Shown piece by piece: positions 10,001-17,448 of a DNA stretch of 64,000 nucleotides (position 1 is the stretch's first letter; each line of letters opens with the position of its first letter). The DNA comes from Yarrowia lipolytica. Taxonomy: Eukaryota; Ascomycota; Dipodascomycetes; Dipodascales. Below the pieces are notes generated by a model. It had not been told where the DNA came from and did no database searches. It was given only the letters and a program-made list of their open reading frames with translations. The stretch covers positions 3,045,001-3,109,000 of the forward strand of contig NC_090775.1 of the NCBI RefSeq assembly GCF_001761485.1. The letters are read 5' to 3'. A program made the position numbers and the translations under genes.

Positions 10001-10352
10001 CTTGCTGTCATTCCTGTGCAAGACTCTGCCTTTCTTCATGTCGCACGACGATGCTGATGCTCTGGTGGAGCTATGCAGCATTTTTGGCCGCCAGGCTATG
10101 CACCAGACGGGTCTTCTACATGGTGCTTTTCTTGAGCTCCAGATCCCCAAACTGCGAAGTACAGGCCTGCCGTTTGAGCGGGTTCTGTTACAAGCTGGAT
10201 GCCCCGAGGAGTGGGCTCGAGATCCGGTGGTGATTGATTTTCTCAGCAACACCATGAAGCTGGATCACCACCATCGGTTTTCCGCCGAGAAGGCTTTGGC
10301 CCATGAGTTTTGCCAGCGTGCCTATGAGGAGGATGATTACGTAGACGTATAA
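7026..10352 (+). CDS. CDC7: Cdc7 (DDK) protein kinase with a ~730-residue N-terminal extension
   Basis: Catalytic subunit of the Dbf4-dependent kinase that phosphorylates MCM helicase to fire replication origins; nuclear. The kinase domain fills residues about 733-1100: glycine loop VGEGTFSSVYLAE, VAIKRIY lysine, HRDIKPTNFLYD catalytic loop, VDFGLAEV metal motif and GTRGFRAPEVLFKC activation segment, with the inserts typical of Cdc7 before VAIK and after DFG. The total of 1108 residues is about twice Saccharomyces Cdc7. The extra N-terminus is acidic and low-complexity: a (SHSNV)3 array, EQ-rich runs, E/D-rich stretches and five IPGE repeats at about 557-628. The frame stays open back to 6903 only through a TTG, so the first ATG (7026) was taken; an ATG at 7062 is the next option. 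No intron is needed. The kinase identity is firm; the role of the N-terminus is unknown. Confidence 0.93.
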   Translation: MLRDVSKSTLNIMEAGATDTCGRDGDGLHDARSQVEPQHVDYAINDDSVIPDSECEQEVLNTDYVGGVSKSHRQGHQGGVVEDTTFSDLLEMNINFAPGSMEVGELRTEEVTPEVEECFRGFERQMMSHVSHSNVSHSNVSHSNVSHNSMLGSYPIQSHCGSIGQSLGYFASEELTEVEKGTIHDEREQEQKQEQEQKQEQEQEEQMEEGNEEQSNEQPVTEQSESVSGSEEGQEVEASEAGVLAVIEDEVRENGEPGGAGDSSHAIEITSTSPSKIEIAIEDEGEGEDEDEDEGEAEVDEEAEEVEDELEAESETTPKVSASENEFSHTSHFETPAAETPKHDEEVIAVEADQDVSMMNVSMDRTNHDVSMAETTAVVNTTSGDTTVTDEASTALTAPTTHTHAEDTASQATVSRESSAQVGATLGTSAKPEETEGDTTVTVTASATPENTGMDEGPPVLSLLDVDGDVHMEMQEANGEVNERDTHGEDTHEEEEEMTGEDGDELADGEDYDMAGEADEQPQKQTITETAPTVSPVASFPALPMNTARLTREHKTIPGEVTPEAKLIPGEVPGEKRLIPGEKPVAGSTKKPIPGEILSAKRPLLDETPVSRSAPTVATSKLIPGEVPRNTSSSSSSASKILQPTPRVALSMKPPESLVSSVRASSQPPRQLTPIPNLSHSDALPEDPTDQARQALARKRPLPKRPQGRKISHETTLELQNFELSCKGLSDHYRLLDKVGEGTFSSVYLAEDIHYDLKREFAARKKQNQSSSHWKSPPLNSKKRIRLLERSNTDIHRGPLVAIKRIYVTSSPKRILNEIKILDALSGYDNISPLLKVMRHEDQILAVLPYFEHQDFRSLYKTGSKTDIRIYITQLCQALKFVHSKDIIHRDIKPTNFLYDRHRRYGVLVDFGLAEVQSFSTSNPCVCVSQENQKRILGSAWELKPKGSYEKNDVRSGRRSNRAGTRGFRAPEVLFKCTCQTTQIDMWSVGVILLSFLCKTLPFFMSHDDADALVELCSIFGRQAMHQTGLLHGAFLELQIPKLRSTGLPFERVLLQAGCPEEWARDPVVIDFLSNTMKLDHHHRFSAEKALAHEFCQRAYEEDDYVDV
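7411..7467 (+). repeat. 15-bp tandem repeat inside CDC7 coding SHSNV units
   Basis: The 15-bp unit acgtgagccacagca is repeated three times exactly at 7411-7455 and continues for 12 bases of a fourth. The unit is a multiple of three, so changes in copy number keep frame. It encodes the tract VSHSN repeated in the Cdc7 N-terminal extension. Confidence 0.9.
8694..8908 (+). repeat. Degenerate IPGE peptide repeats in CDC7
   Basis: Five IPGE tetrapeptides, mostly preceded by K-L or K-P/T and followed by V, K or I, spaced 10 to about 30 residues apart (roughly residues 557-628). The DNA copies (attcc[ctag]gg[ta]ga[ga]) differ at third positions, so the repeat is kept at protein level. Function unknown; a short linear motif array is the simplest reading. 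Confidence 0.75.
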
Positions 10353-10974
10353 CTGGGGATGAACTAATTATATTATTTTATTGCTTTTAGTGGGTAGGCG
10401 CATAATTATCAACCGTCTTACAGTCGTAGTTAGATAAGAGACGTCGCTATAAATCATACAGTAGTGAGCGCCTGGAAGCAATCTACTAACAATTGTTTTC
10501 GCAGCTTGTTATTCGCGTCATTTGTATCTATAGTACACGTATAACTCCATCTTCTACAGGCTGAGCTCTTCGACTGATCCCCTCACCAAGGAGTACATAT
10601 TACGTGCTTTGTTGAGAAGCTATCAAGTGTCAAGTATTGAGTAAAAAAAACAACACAACAGACATTTGGGTTTTGTTTTTGAACACTCGAAAATGGGCAC
10701 ACAAGTTGTCAGGGCAAAGACCCCTGTTCGAACAACAGATTCGGATGGATAAGTTTTGCAACACGTGATGTGTGCTTCTCTCGAATTCAACCCCAAAATG
10801 TAAAATTGCGCTCAAAGTGCTGCCCAAGTGGTCAGACCACAGCATGTGCTATCGTGCATACTGGAAGAGCTAAAAGCTGGTAACCACTTTGGCTCAAAAT
10901 TAATCTTGCATCAGTCAGTCTCTTGTATCGTACCAAGTTCAACATACAACCACACACACACACACCTCGTTGCC
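10353..10974. other. CDC7-CWC21 spacer
   Basis: About 620 bp with the CDC7 3' flank and the CWC21 promoter. It ends in a (CA)n-rich leader at 10949-10966 just before the CWC21 ATG. No further feature seen. Confidence 0.5.
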
Positions 10975-11829
10975 ATGTCGTACAACGGAATAGGTCTGTC
11001 CACTCCCCGTGGATCGGCTACTTCGGGTCATATTCAGACCAACATCTCCAACAGAGCGTTTCAGAGCACTAACCACAGAGGCGAATTTGCACACCATGAG
11101 ATGACGGACGAGCAAGACAAACGATTGAACAAGAAGCTGGACAGAGACTACGCAGCTGACCGACAGGCTGACGTGGAGCTGCTGGAACATGAGCGAAAAC
11201 GCAAGGTGGAGGTAGCATGCATGGAGCTCCAGGACAAGTTGGAGGAGGAGGGACAGAAGGGAGAGGAGGAGATTGAAGAGGAGGTGAACACCCTGAGACG
11301 TCAGCTGACACTCAAGATGGCTCGGGAACTCGATGTGAGAACCACCATTGTTTCTGCGGATCGAGAAGCTCTGCGAAAGAACTACCACAAGGCAGCCGTC
11401 ATCAAACAGCAGGAAATGGATCGAATGAGAGACGCCTTTGATACCACAAAGAACCTGGATGACCGAGGACGTGACCGGCCACGAAACCGACAGCGACAAA
11501 ATCGAGAAAAGTCGCCCGTCAGGGACACAAGACGATCTAGAAGTGCTCGAGAACGATCTCCCTCCCGAAGAGGAAGACGTCCAAGACGGTACTCTGTTAC
11601 TGAAGATGTGAGAACCTCTGAGGTGATTTCTGAGCGACAGGGATCAGGATCGCCATGCCGGAGAGCTGACTCTCGATCCAGATCTAGAAGTCCCGAGAGA
11701 GGCTCCCGACGAAAAAGCTACAGAGAAAGATCTCGATCTCGATCCCGAGAAAGAAGTGAGAGAAGAGGAAGACGAGACAGCGTCAGAGAGAGGGAGCAAG
11801 ACAGATCTCGATCTCCATTACCCTACTAG
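10975..11829 (+). CDS. CWC21: Cwc21/SRRM2-like spliceosome factor with RS domain
   Basis: Component of the activated spliceosome that contacts Prp8 and Snu114. The first residues MSYNGIGLSTPRGSATSGH are the signature N-terminus of the Cwc21/SRm300 family. The cwf21 domain (about 38-90, starting TDEQDKRLNKKLDRDYAADR) forms a charged helix. After a central helical part, the last 120 residues are arginine-serine rich (RSRSRSPERGSRRKS type). Saccharomyces Cwc21 is only about 135 residues and lacks an RS tail, so this 284-residue version resembles SRRM2 of metazoa. The frame is open upstream to 10828 without matching the family; the ATG right after the CA-rich leader is the natural start. Codon use is good. 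The RS tail is a likely target of SR-protein kinases (inference). Confidence 0.92.
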   Translation: MSYNGIGLSTPRGSATSGHIQTNISNRAFQSTNHRGEFAHHEMTDEQDKRLNKKLDRDYAADRQADVELLEHERKRKVEVACMELQDKLEEEGQKGEEEIEEEVNTLRRQLTLKMARELDVRTTIVSADREALRKNYHKAAVIKQQEMDRMRDAFDTTKNLDDRGRDRPRNRQRQNREKSPVRDTRRSRSARERSPSRRGRRPRRYSVTEDVRTSEVISERQGSGSPCRRADSRSRSRSPERGSRRKSYRERSRSRSRERSERRGRRDSVREREQDRSRSPLPY

Positions 11830-12076
11830 TTGACCCTCCATTAACAGCATGTTTGCGCAATGCCAAGTATGTAAGGCTATATGAACAACGGACATAACAA
11901 AGCTGATCTACAGAATCTGTTTTCCTAGCTGTGGAGATAAACCACTTGCTACAGTACATAAAAATACAGGGATTGTGAATGAAAAAAAAAAAAAAAACCA
12001 CAAAAAACAAAGGAACCCTTAATAAATTCTTTTCTACTCGTAGGGTGAAAAATGCTCTCAAAAGTCACTCAAACTC

Positions 12077-12081
12077 AAAAA
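12077..12081 (-). terminator. Pol III terminator of tRNA-Leu(UAA)
   Basis: Five T on the minus strand, beginning 6 bases after the tRNA discriminator base. Runs of T are the standard stop for RNA polymerase III. Confidence 0.8.
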
Positions 12082-12086
12082 TATGA

Positions 12087-12170
12087 TGACAGATGTGGGG
12101 TTCGAACCCACGAGAACTTGCGTTCAGCAGATCTTAAGTCTGCCGCCTTAAACCACTCGGCCAATCTGCC
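12087..12170 (-). tRNA. tRNA-Leu, anticodon UAA
   Basis: An 84-nt class II tRNA read on the minus strand, without intron. Acceptor GGCAGAT pairs with ATCTGTC (one G-U), discriminator A. D arm GCC...GGC contains the A box TGGCCGAGTGG. Anticodon stem GCAGA/TCTGC closes loop CTTAAGA, anticodon TAA. The long variable arm GAAC-GCAA-GTTC is typical of leucine and serine tRNAs. The T arm GTGGG-TTCGAAC-CCCAC holds the B box. The A73 discriminator and anticodon fix leucine. CCA is not encoded, as usual for eukaryotes. Confidence 0.98.
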
Positions 12171-12392
12171 GCGATCGTGTCGAGAGCCGAAATCATATTT
12201 ACTGATCTTGAGCTCCAAGTTTCGGGAAAATCACGTGATCTGACAAATTATCCTCCTAAATAAGAGATATACGGGTTCCGGAAAAACGGATCATGGTCAA
12301 ATGGGTCGTTGCGGATTCAATGAGACAATAAGAATAGACAACTTCTTGAAGCAAAGTCTCCAAAAATGCCATTAATTTTTGAATAGAACTGA

Positions 12393-12400
12393 TGACGTCA
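12393..12400. promoter_or_regulatory. CRE-type palindrome TGACGTCA
   Basis: Perfect ATF/CREB-type octamer, 85 bp before a TATA box at 12485 and about 220 bp from the tRNA gene. Its target is unclear. Confidence 0.4.
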
Positions 12401-12454
12401 TAAGAAAACTCTATTTAAGCTCCAGTTAGCCGCTACCCCACATAGCAGGGTTGT

Positions 12455-12475
12455 CCATATACGGCAGGTATATGG
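12455..12475. repeat. Perfect 21-bp hairpin (8-bp arms, 5-nt loop)
   Basis: CCATATAC and GTATATGG flank GGCAG. The arms pair perfectly and the whole dyad is 21 bp. It lies between a TGACGTCA and a TATA box, so it could be an operator for a dimeric regulator. Short dyads of this size have also been described at Yarrowia centromeres; one copy is not enough to claim that. Confidence 0.6.
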
Positions 12476-13347
12476 TGGTAGCTGTATAAAAGAGACCGAA
12501 ACTGTGCTCCCGGGGAAACGTCTAGTAACATTAGCTACCAGTTCTTTATTCGTCCCATTCCCTACACGCGCCTATGAAATTAATTGCCCCCTTTTTTAGG
12601 CTTTGGGAATGTAGTGCCGATCACAGCTTTCTGCCAAAAGGCGTTGGGTAGCAATTATGATCGTCTTCCCTGCATTGGAGCTTGTGACCAAAGCTACCAA
12701 TGACTGTGTGGAGGATCCACTGCGACGTTAGATTAGGTTGTGTTAACGCCTAAAGGCTGGAATGAGTGTGCTCTGAAACCGCAGGGGTGACGGTGGCAAA
12801 TGCTTTGGGTTGAGGCCTGACTGCTCGGTGTGGGTGGTTACCGTAGAGTTGTTTCAGTGGGCCATTTTGAGACATGTGGGGTATTTCTAACTTACGCGGA
12901 GCAATCAGGCAGGGCGGAGGTAGGTGAGACCGGAGCTCTACGGGTGGCAAGCGACGAGAAGTTCTCACTCTGTGGTTGAAAGATTTTGTTGGGTAACTGA
13001 CGCGTTTCTGATGATCCTTGTTTGCTGGAGCTTGAGTTGAATGTAGACATTGAGAAGCGAGTTAGAAAGAGAGTGTAACGTGAAACGTCAGCAAGTTACA
13101 GTAAATGTACCGTACGAGTAGAGCATGTGCCCACTGCGTGCATTACAGAATATTGTATGTAGGGTGTCATACTGTACACTGTATTTTCGCAAACGATCAT
13201 CTAAAGATGGACTATACAGCGGTCTTACAGTACCGACACTTGAATTATAGTGCTACAAGTATAGTACGAGTATCAATCTTTCTCCCATTAATGAATACCT
13301 TACCAATAAATACAATAAATACAATGCTACAATACCGTTCTCTGAAT

Positions 13348-14364
13348 CTAGTCATGCTCGCTGTATCCAGCGCCAGCAGACATTCGGGTGACTCCTACCA
13401 GACCCTCCTTATCGAGACTCAGACAATATCTGCCGAGAGCAGACATGAGAAGAGCCTGCTTATCGTTCTGGAAGGTCACCTGTCGGTTCATCTGATCCAC
13501 CAACAGTGGCACGGTGGCGGCGCCTCGATGCATGTAAATGGTATCGAATCTCTGCTTAGTGTGGCCCCACTCCATGTAGGGAATGTCCCGGAGAGGTGCC
13601 TTGAAGGGCTCGATAAGATCTCCGGCTTTAAGAGTCACAGGGCAGTTGACCTGGAGCTCTGCAAACTCGTTGGCAATCAGAGTCTGCTTGCCTCCAGTGA
13701 TGGACTCAACGTGGAAGCACACAGGAGGACCATGTCGACCCATGAAGATCTTATCGCCCGCCTTGATGGAGCCCTGGGAGACTCGGCCAAAGATGAGGTT
13801 TCCGGGCTTCACGGAAATGATGTCGAAGCGGGGATCCTGGCCAAATGAGGGCATGAGTCGCTTTCGCAGGTTCTTCTTGGTCTGCTCACCGCCAGAAATC
13901 TTAAACAGAGGACCAACGTACTCAGTAGGATAGGAGAAGTGCGACTGGAGCTTGGTCTTCCCCTCAAGATGCTCGTTGACGACTCGTCGCACATTCTCGA
14001 GGTCTGAGGGCTCACAGACCCAGGTGATGGACTCCACCTTGAAGAAGACGAATAGCTTGGCCAGAGCAAGAACCTTGGTAGACATATCGCCCTCGCACAG
14101 AACAACCATATGCTCGCAGTATGATGCCAGGTTGACGGCCGAACCGTGGAAGACATACAGAGACGTGTCGTTGTCGTAGTTAATCTTGAATCCGTTGGTT
14201 TCCTTACCGGGCATGTAGTTGCATCGATGAAGCAGGTTGTTCACATAGGTGTTCGTGGAGCCTCCAGTGGCGTGGCAGATACCGATAGCACCAATGTATT
14301 GCTTGTTGACGATGTAGGGGGTTCCGCCAGATACAGACTGGCTGTAAGTCATTGTCATGGACAT
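13348..14364 (-). CDS. Elongation-factor-like protein with a degenerate, probably non-GTP-binding G domain
   Basis: 338 residues; I do not know a named yeast orthologue. Residues about 178-255 form a convincing EF-Tu-type domain II barrel (RFDIISVKPGNLIFGRVSQG, then KAGDKI, an ESI strand and KAGDLIEPF). Residues 22-135 have the order of a translational GTPase G domain: a strand and loop where the P-loop should be (IGICHATGGSTNT, no GK[ST]), a strand where switch II would be (LYVFHGSAVNLA, no DxPGH), then VVLCEGDMSTKVLALAKL, which mimics the 'ADxxxLVVDA...QTxEHxxLA' helix, and ESITWVCEPSDL where NKxD is expected. All four nucleotide motifs are absent. Domain III, if present, is short. Codon use is strongly biased, so it is expressed. 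Archaeal SelB-like pseudo-GTPases have a comparable build; whether they are related is open. The function is unknown. Confidence 0.8.
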   Translation of the reverse strand: MSMTMTYSQSVSGGTPYIVNKQYIGAIGICHATGGSTNTYVNNLLHRCNYMPGKETNGFKINYDNDTSLYVFHGSAVNLASYCEHMVVLCEGDMSTKVLALAKLFVFFKVESITWVCEPSDLENVRRVVNEHLEGKTKLQSHFSYPTEYVGPLFKISGGEQTKKNLRKRLMPSFGQDPRFDIISVKPGNLIFGRVSQGSIKAGDKIFMGRHGPPVCFHVESITGGKQTLIANEFAELQVNCPVTLKAGDLIEPFKAPLRDIPYMEWGHTKQRFDTIYMHRGAATVPLLVDQMNRQVTFQNDKQALLMSALGRYCLSLDKEGLVGVTRMSAGAGYSEHD

Positions 14365-17300
14365 TTTCGAAAAAGTTGTTTTTGTCTGGGGGGATGGAGA
14401 AGTGTGAGAAGTGTACGAGCTGATGGAAGGAACACCTGGACTAGCGAGGTGTTACATCTATATATATGCTGGGCTTTTTCTTTCTCTCCTGCTTGAGAGG
14501 TCTTCGTCTTATGCGTAAGCGGAATACGATTTGAGTTCCGAAGGTTAGTGTTCGCTTCCCTTTTGTCTTGCTTGTTTGTTTTAGCCTCCAACCCCGCAAA
14601 ACTAAAACATTTCCATTTTGAAACCTCTGGCGGGGTGTCTAGAAACTCGTAGTGTAAGTATCTAGCTCGCTCACAACACTGAATAAATAGTAACAGCAGT
14701 TAGCTACCGTTCTTTTCTTTGACACCTTCCACCATGCTCTTTAGCCCACCACGACCTCCACCTTATCAGAGTAATGCGCTCATTGAACTCTTTTTGCGCC
14801 CCACTACTGCGTAAGCCACCAAGTGGGGATGGTGAGACATGGATCGACAAGAAAAATTTCCCAAAGCAAGCGTTGAGAGCGCCCATCACTTGAGATTAAG
14901 CGGGGATAGACCAGTCGATCTGTGGGGTTGGGGTAGGGCACGGAAATGATAGGCAGATGACCAGGGGGGATAAGTCTAGCTCCGCCCTAGTTACTCCGAT
15001 ACACGCTGTGTCGCGTTTTGTTTTTGGTTGAGTTCTTCTTTGAGTCGCACCATCTGTCGCAAGTCGCTAGACCCCTGTTAAACAAGCAAGGCCAGGCTGC
15101 AGTGCCTCGCCGAACAAGGGCTTATCATATGTAGGGTAGAGATTTTGGCGCTAGTTGTAATCCACCCACACTGTAGTGGCCCCAGTGACATTTTTGCGCC
15201 CAACATATCATTGTTTCGGTGTTTGACGTGTATATATTTCTGTGGTCTACGTTTCCTTGCGGAACATAACTCGGGCATCTTGTCGCGTCGAGGTTGGGAG
15301 TGGAGATACAAGTACAGTATGTACTGTATGTACTCGTGCCAGTACTGGTATACGTTTAAGATGGGTCATTCATCCACTCAAAAGGGGTGAGTGGGTATCA
15401 ACCTACCATACAGGCTACGATGCAGAGACACACCCAAATGCTGTCATTTTACTTTTGTTTCAGTCTCCTATCCCCTATATCCACACATCCTGCCACAGCA
15501 AGCGCAGTCGCTATTGTACATACACCCGGCTGTTGTGCTGTCCAATCTTCCAGTTATTTTCTACCCTTGCTGCATCGAACGTCGATCCTCACATGTCCCG
15601 TGACGCTTGTACTTTAATGTCATTGTATGGCAGTTGTATCACAATATCGATCGGGAGGGATGGAAAGCAGGGAATCACATTCGAACCGATGAGCCCCACG
15701 AGGGGTACTTCCTGCGCCATCTCTTGTGGTGCCTGGACCTCTTGTGTGGACAAAACCATCTCTGGAGGCTGGCATTGTAATGCGCGTCATTTGCTCATAG
15801 ACTTTCTTTTTGTGACCCCGCTGTGCATGGTGTGCATTCATTCCGGCTGGGTGTCTTTTTAAGCCTCCTCCCACCAGAAGGCTAACCTTGGAGGACCATC
15901 ATCTGCCACACACAGGTGAAGGCAAAGAGTACGGTGGTCAGCAAGGCATATGGAGAGTGGAAAATATGTGTGCAATACCACGAAATACAATAGTGGCCAC
16001 TAATAGAAAATGGCTACAGCTGCACGGCTGAAACAACCAGGTACGACTTTCCCCACCCACTAATATCCTCTAGTTCCAAAAGTAGCCGAGCCCCGTATAC
16101 GTTACATGCTATTCCTTGTCGCGCTGGTTTCTTCTTCTCTACTTGTTCGGTGACTGAAGCCTCTTCTCTGACTTTGTCCCTCTCTCATAATTCTGTCCGT
16201 ACTGGACTTGTAATTACAAGTACAGTGGCATGTACCCCGCTCTCAAGGGTGTTACTCTGACACAGGTTTCACCTTATTACTATACCAGCGGAAATAAGAC
16301 AAGACAAGCAGCAATAAATGCCAGTCAAATACGTCATCCGCAGTGAGTATTTGTCCACAGACTTTCCAGAGGATATTCCAGCTGACCAGATGTATCGATT
16401 CCAATCGATACACCTGCTCTACTCTGCGTACACATCACACATGCGCAACTCATGTGGATAGATAGCAGCGTCCCGCATACAATTCCACAGATCCTTGGCA
16501 CAAGTATCGCCAGATTCCGGTTTCGGTTAAATACAAGATGACTGAAAAATAAAGGCTACTTACAGCAATCCTTGTCCTCCTGAAAACACCAGCTTCCCCA
16601 CTCTTCTTGTTTCTCGTATCCATGCATATGCAGGTGGTCGTCACGATAATGGAGATAGCAAGCTGCTCGAGAAGCTATAGAAGTATGGTTTGAGGTATCA
16701 TACGTTCTCATCGCTGCTGAAAAGGCTCTTTCTCAACTCTCCCGCATCTCTCAACGTTTGTGACGTCGTCTTTTGAGGATTTCTCACACAGTGTGTTTGT
16801 AGCCTTCTCTTCCGAGTTTTTACAACTCTGAGACATGATCTCGGAGATGAGAGGAGAACAAGCTAACTCAACAAGAAGGTCGGGCCGGCCCTACATCTCG
16901 AGATGTGCACTTGTCGAGCCTTTGTATCCTGGATCGAAAGTGGCACCAGTAACGCAGAGTGGGGCATATCAGGCACAAGTTTTTTTCTCGGGTGGCTTGG
17001 AGTTGATTAGCAGACAAAGCCCAAGCTTCATCTAGAGGATCCTCTGTCGTACGAGTACGAGTACAAGTACTTATATATGTGTGAGTTCTATAGAGCCTCC
17101 ATTAGAGAACTCGATGATCAGCTCTCTCCACTATACGCACGCTTGTATGCTGAAGTACAAGCGACTCGCTGCCTTAAACCTGCGTTTTAGCCAGAGCTCA
17201 ACAGCTGCCATCCAAGCATTTATCTCAAACAGTCTCAGGTTGTAATTCATTGGTAAGTGAGACGGCGGTCTAGACTTTCTTAGTATACATCCGATACCTA

Positions 17301-17448
17301 TTTTGCCACAAACATCATTTCACATGTCGGACTTGCCCCGCTCTTAGCCTAGCGCATCTCCTGCTGGTATATCGTACAATGGAAAACTCATCAGTGACAT
17401 TACTACTCGTGCTGTAATGCTTTATATATACTATACCCCCTCGATTTT
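14365..17448. other. 3.1-kb gene-free region
   Basis: Lies upstream of the elongation-factor-like gene and downstream of SRP101. It contains TATA-like sequence at 14461-14468 near the former, and TAC-GTAC-rich clusters at 15306-15356 and 17047-17076. The longest plus-strand frame (15242-15862) has no domain, no codon bias and overlaps low-complexity DNA. No tRNA, 5S, snRNA or mobile element signature recognised. Confidence 0.5.

Larger units (their letters stand above)
11830..13347. other. Convergent spacer with tRNA-Leu and a promoter-like block
   Basis: About 1.5 kb between CWC21 and the elongation-factor-like gene. It contains A16 at 11982-11997, tRNA-Leu(UAA), then TGACGTCA at 12393-12400, a perfect hairpin at 12455-12475 and a TATA box (TATAAAAG) at 12485-12492. 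Downstream, the first plus-strand ATG (12574) opens only 25 codons. What this promoter-like block would drive is not visible. Confidence 0.5.

Noticed and set aside
15242-15862. 206-codon plus-strand frame
   Set aside because: No early support for its start, cysteine/serine-rich random composition and no family.
17020-17045. AAGCTTCATCTAGAGGATCC-like string resembling a cloning-vector polylinker
   Set aside because: Only a few adjacent restriction-site-like words; the flanks are ordinary genomic DNA with the local TAC/GTAC style, so vector contamination is not supported.
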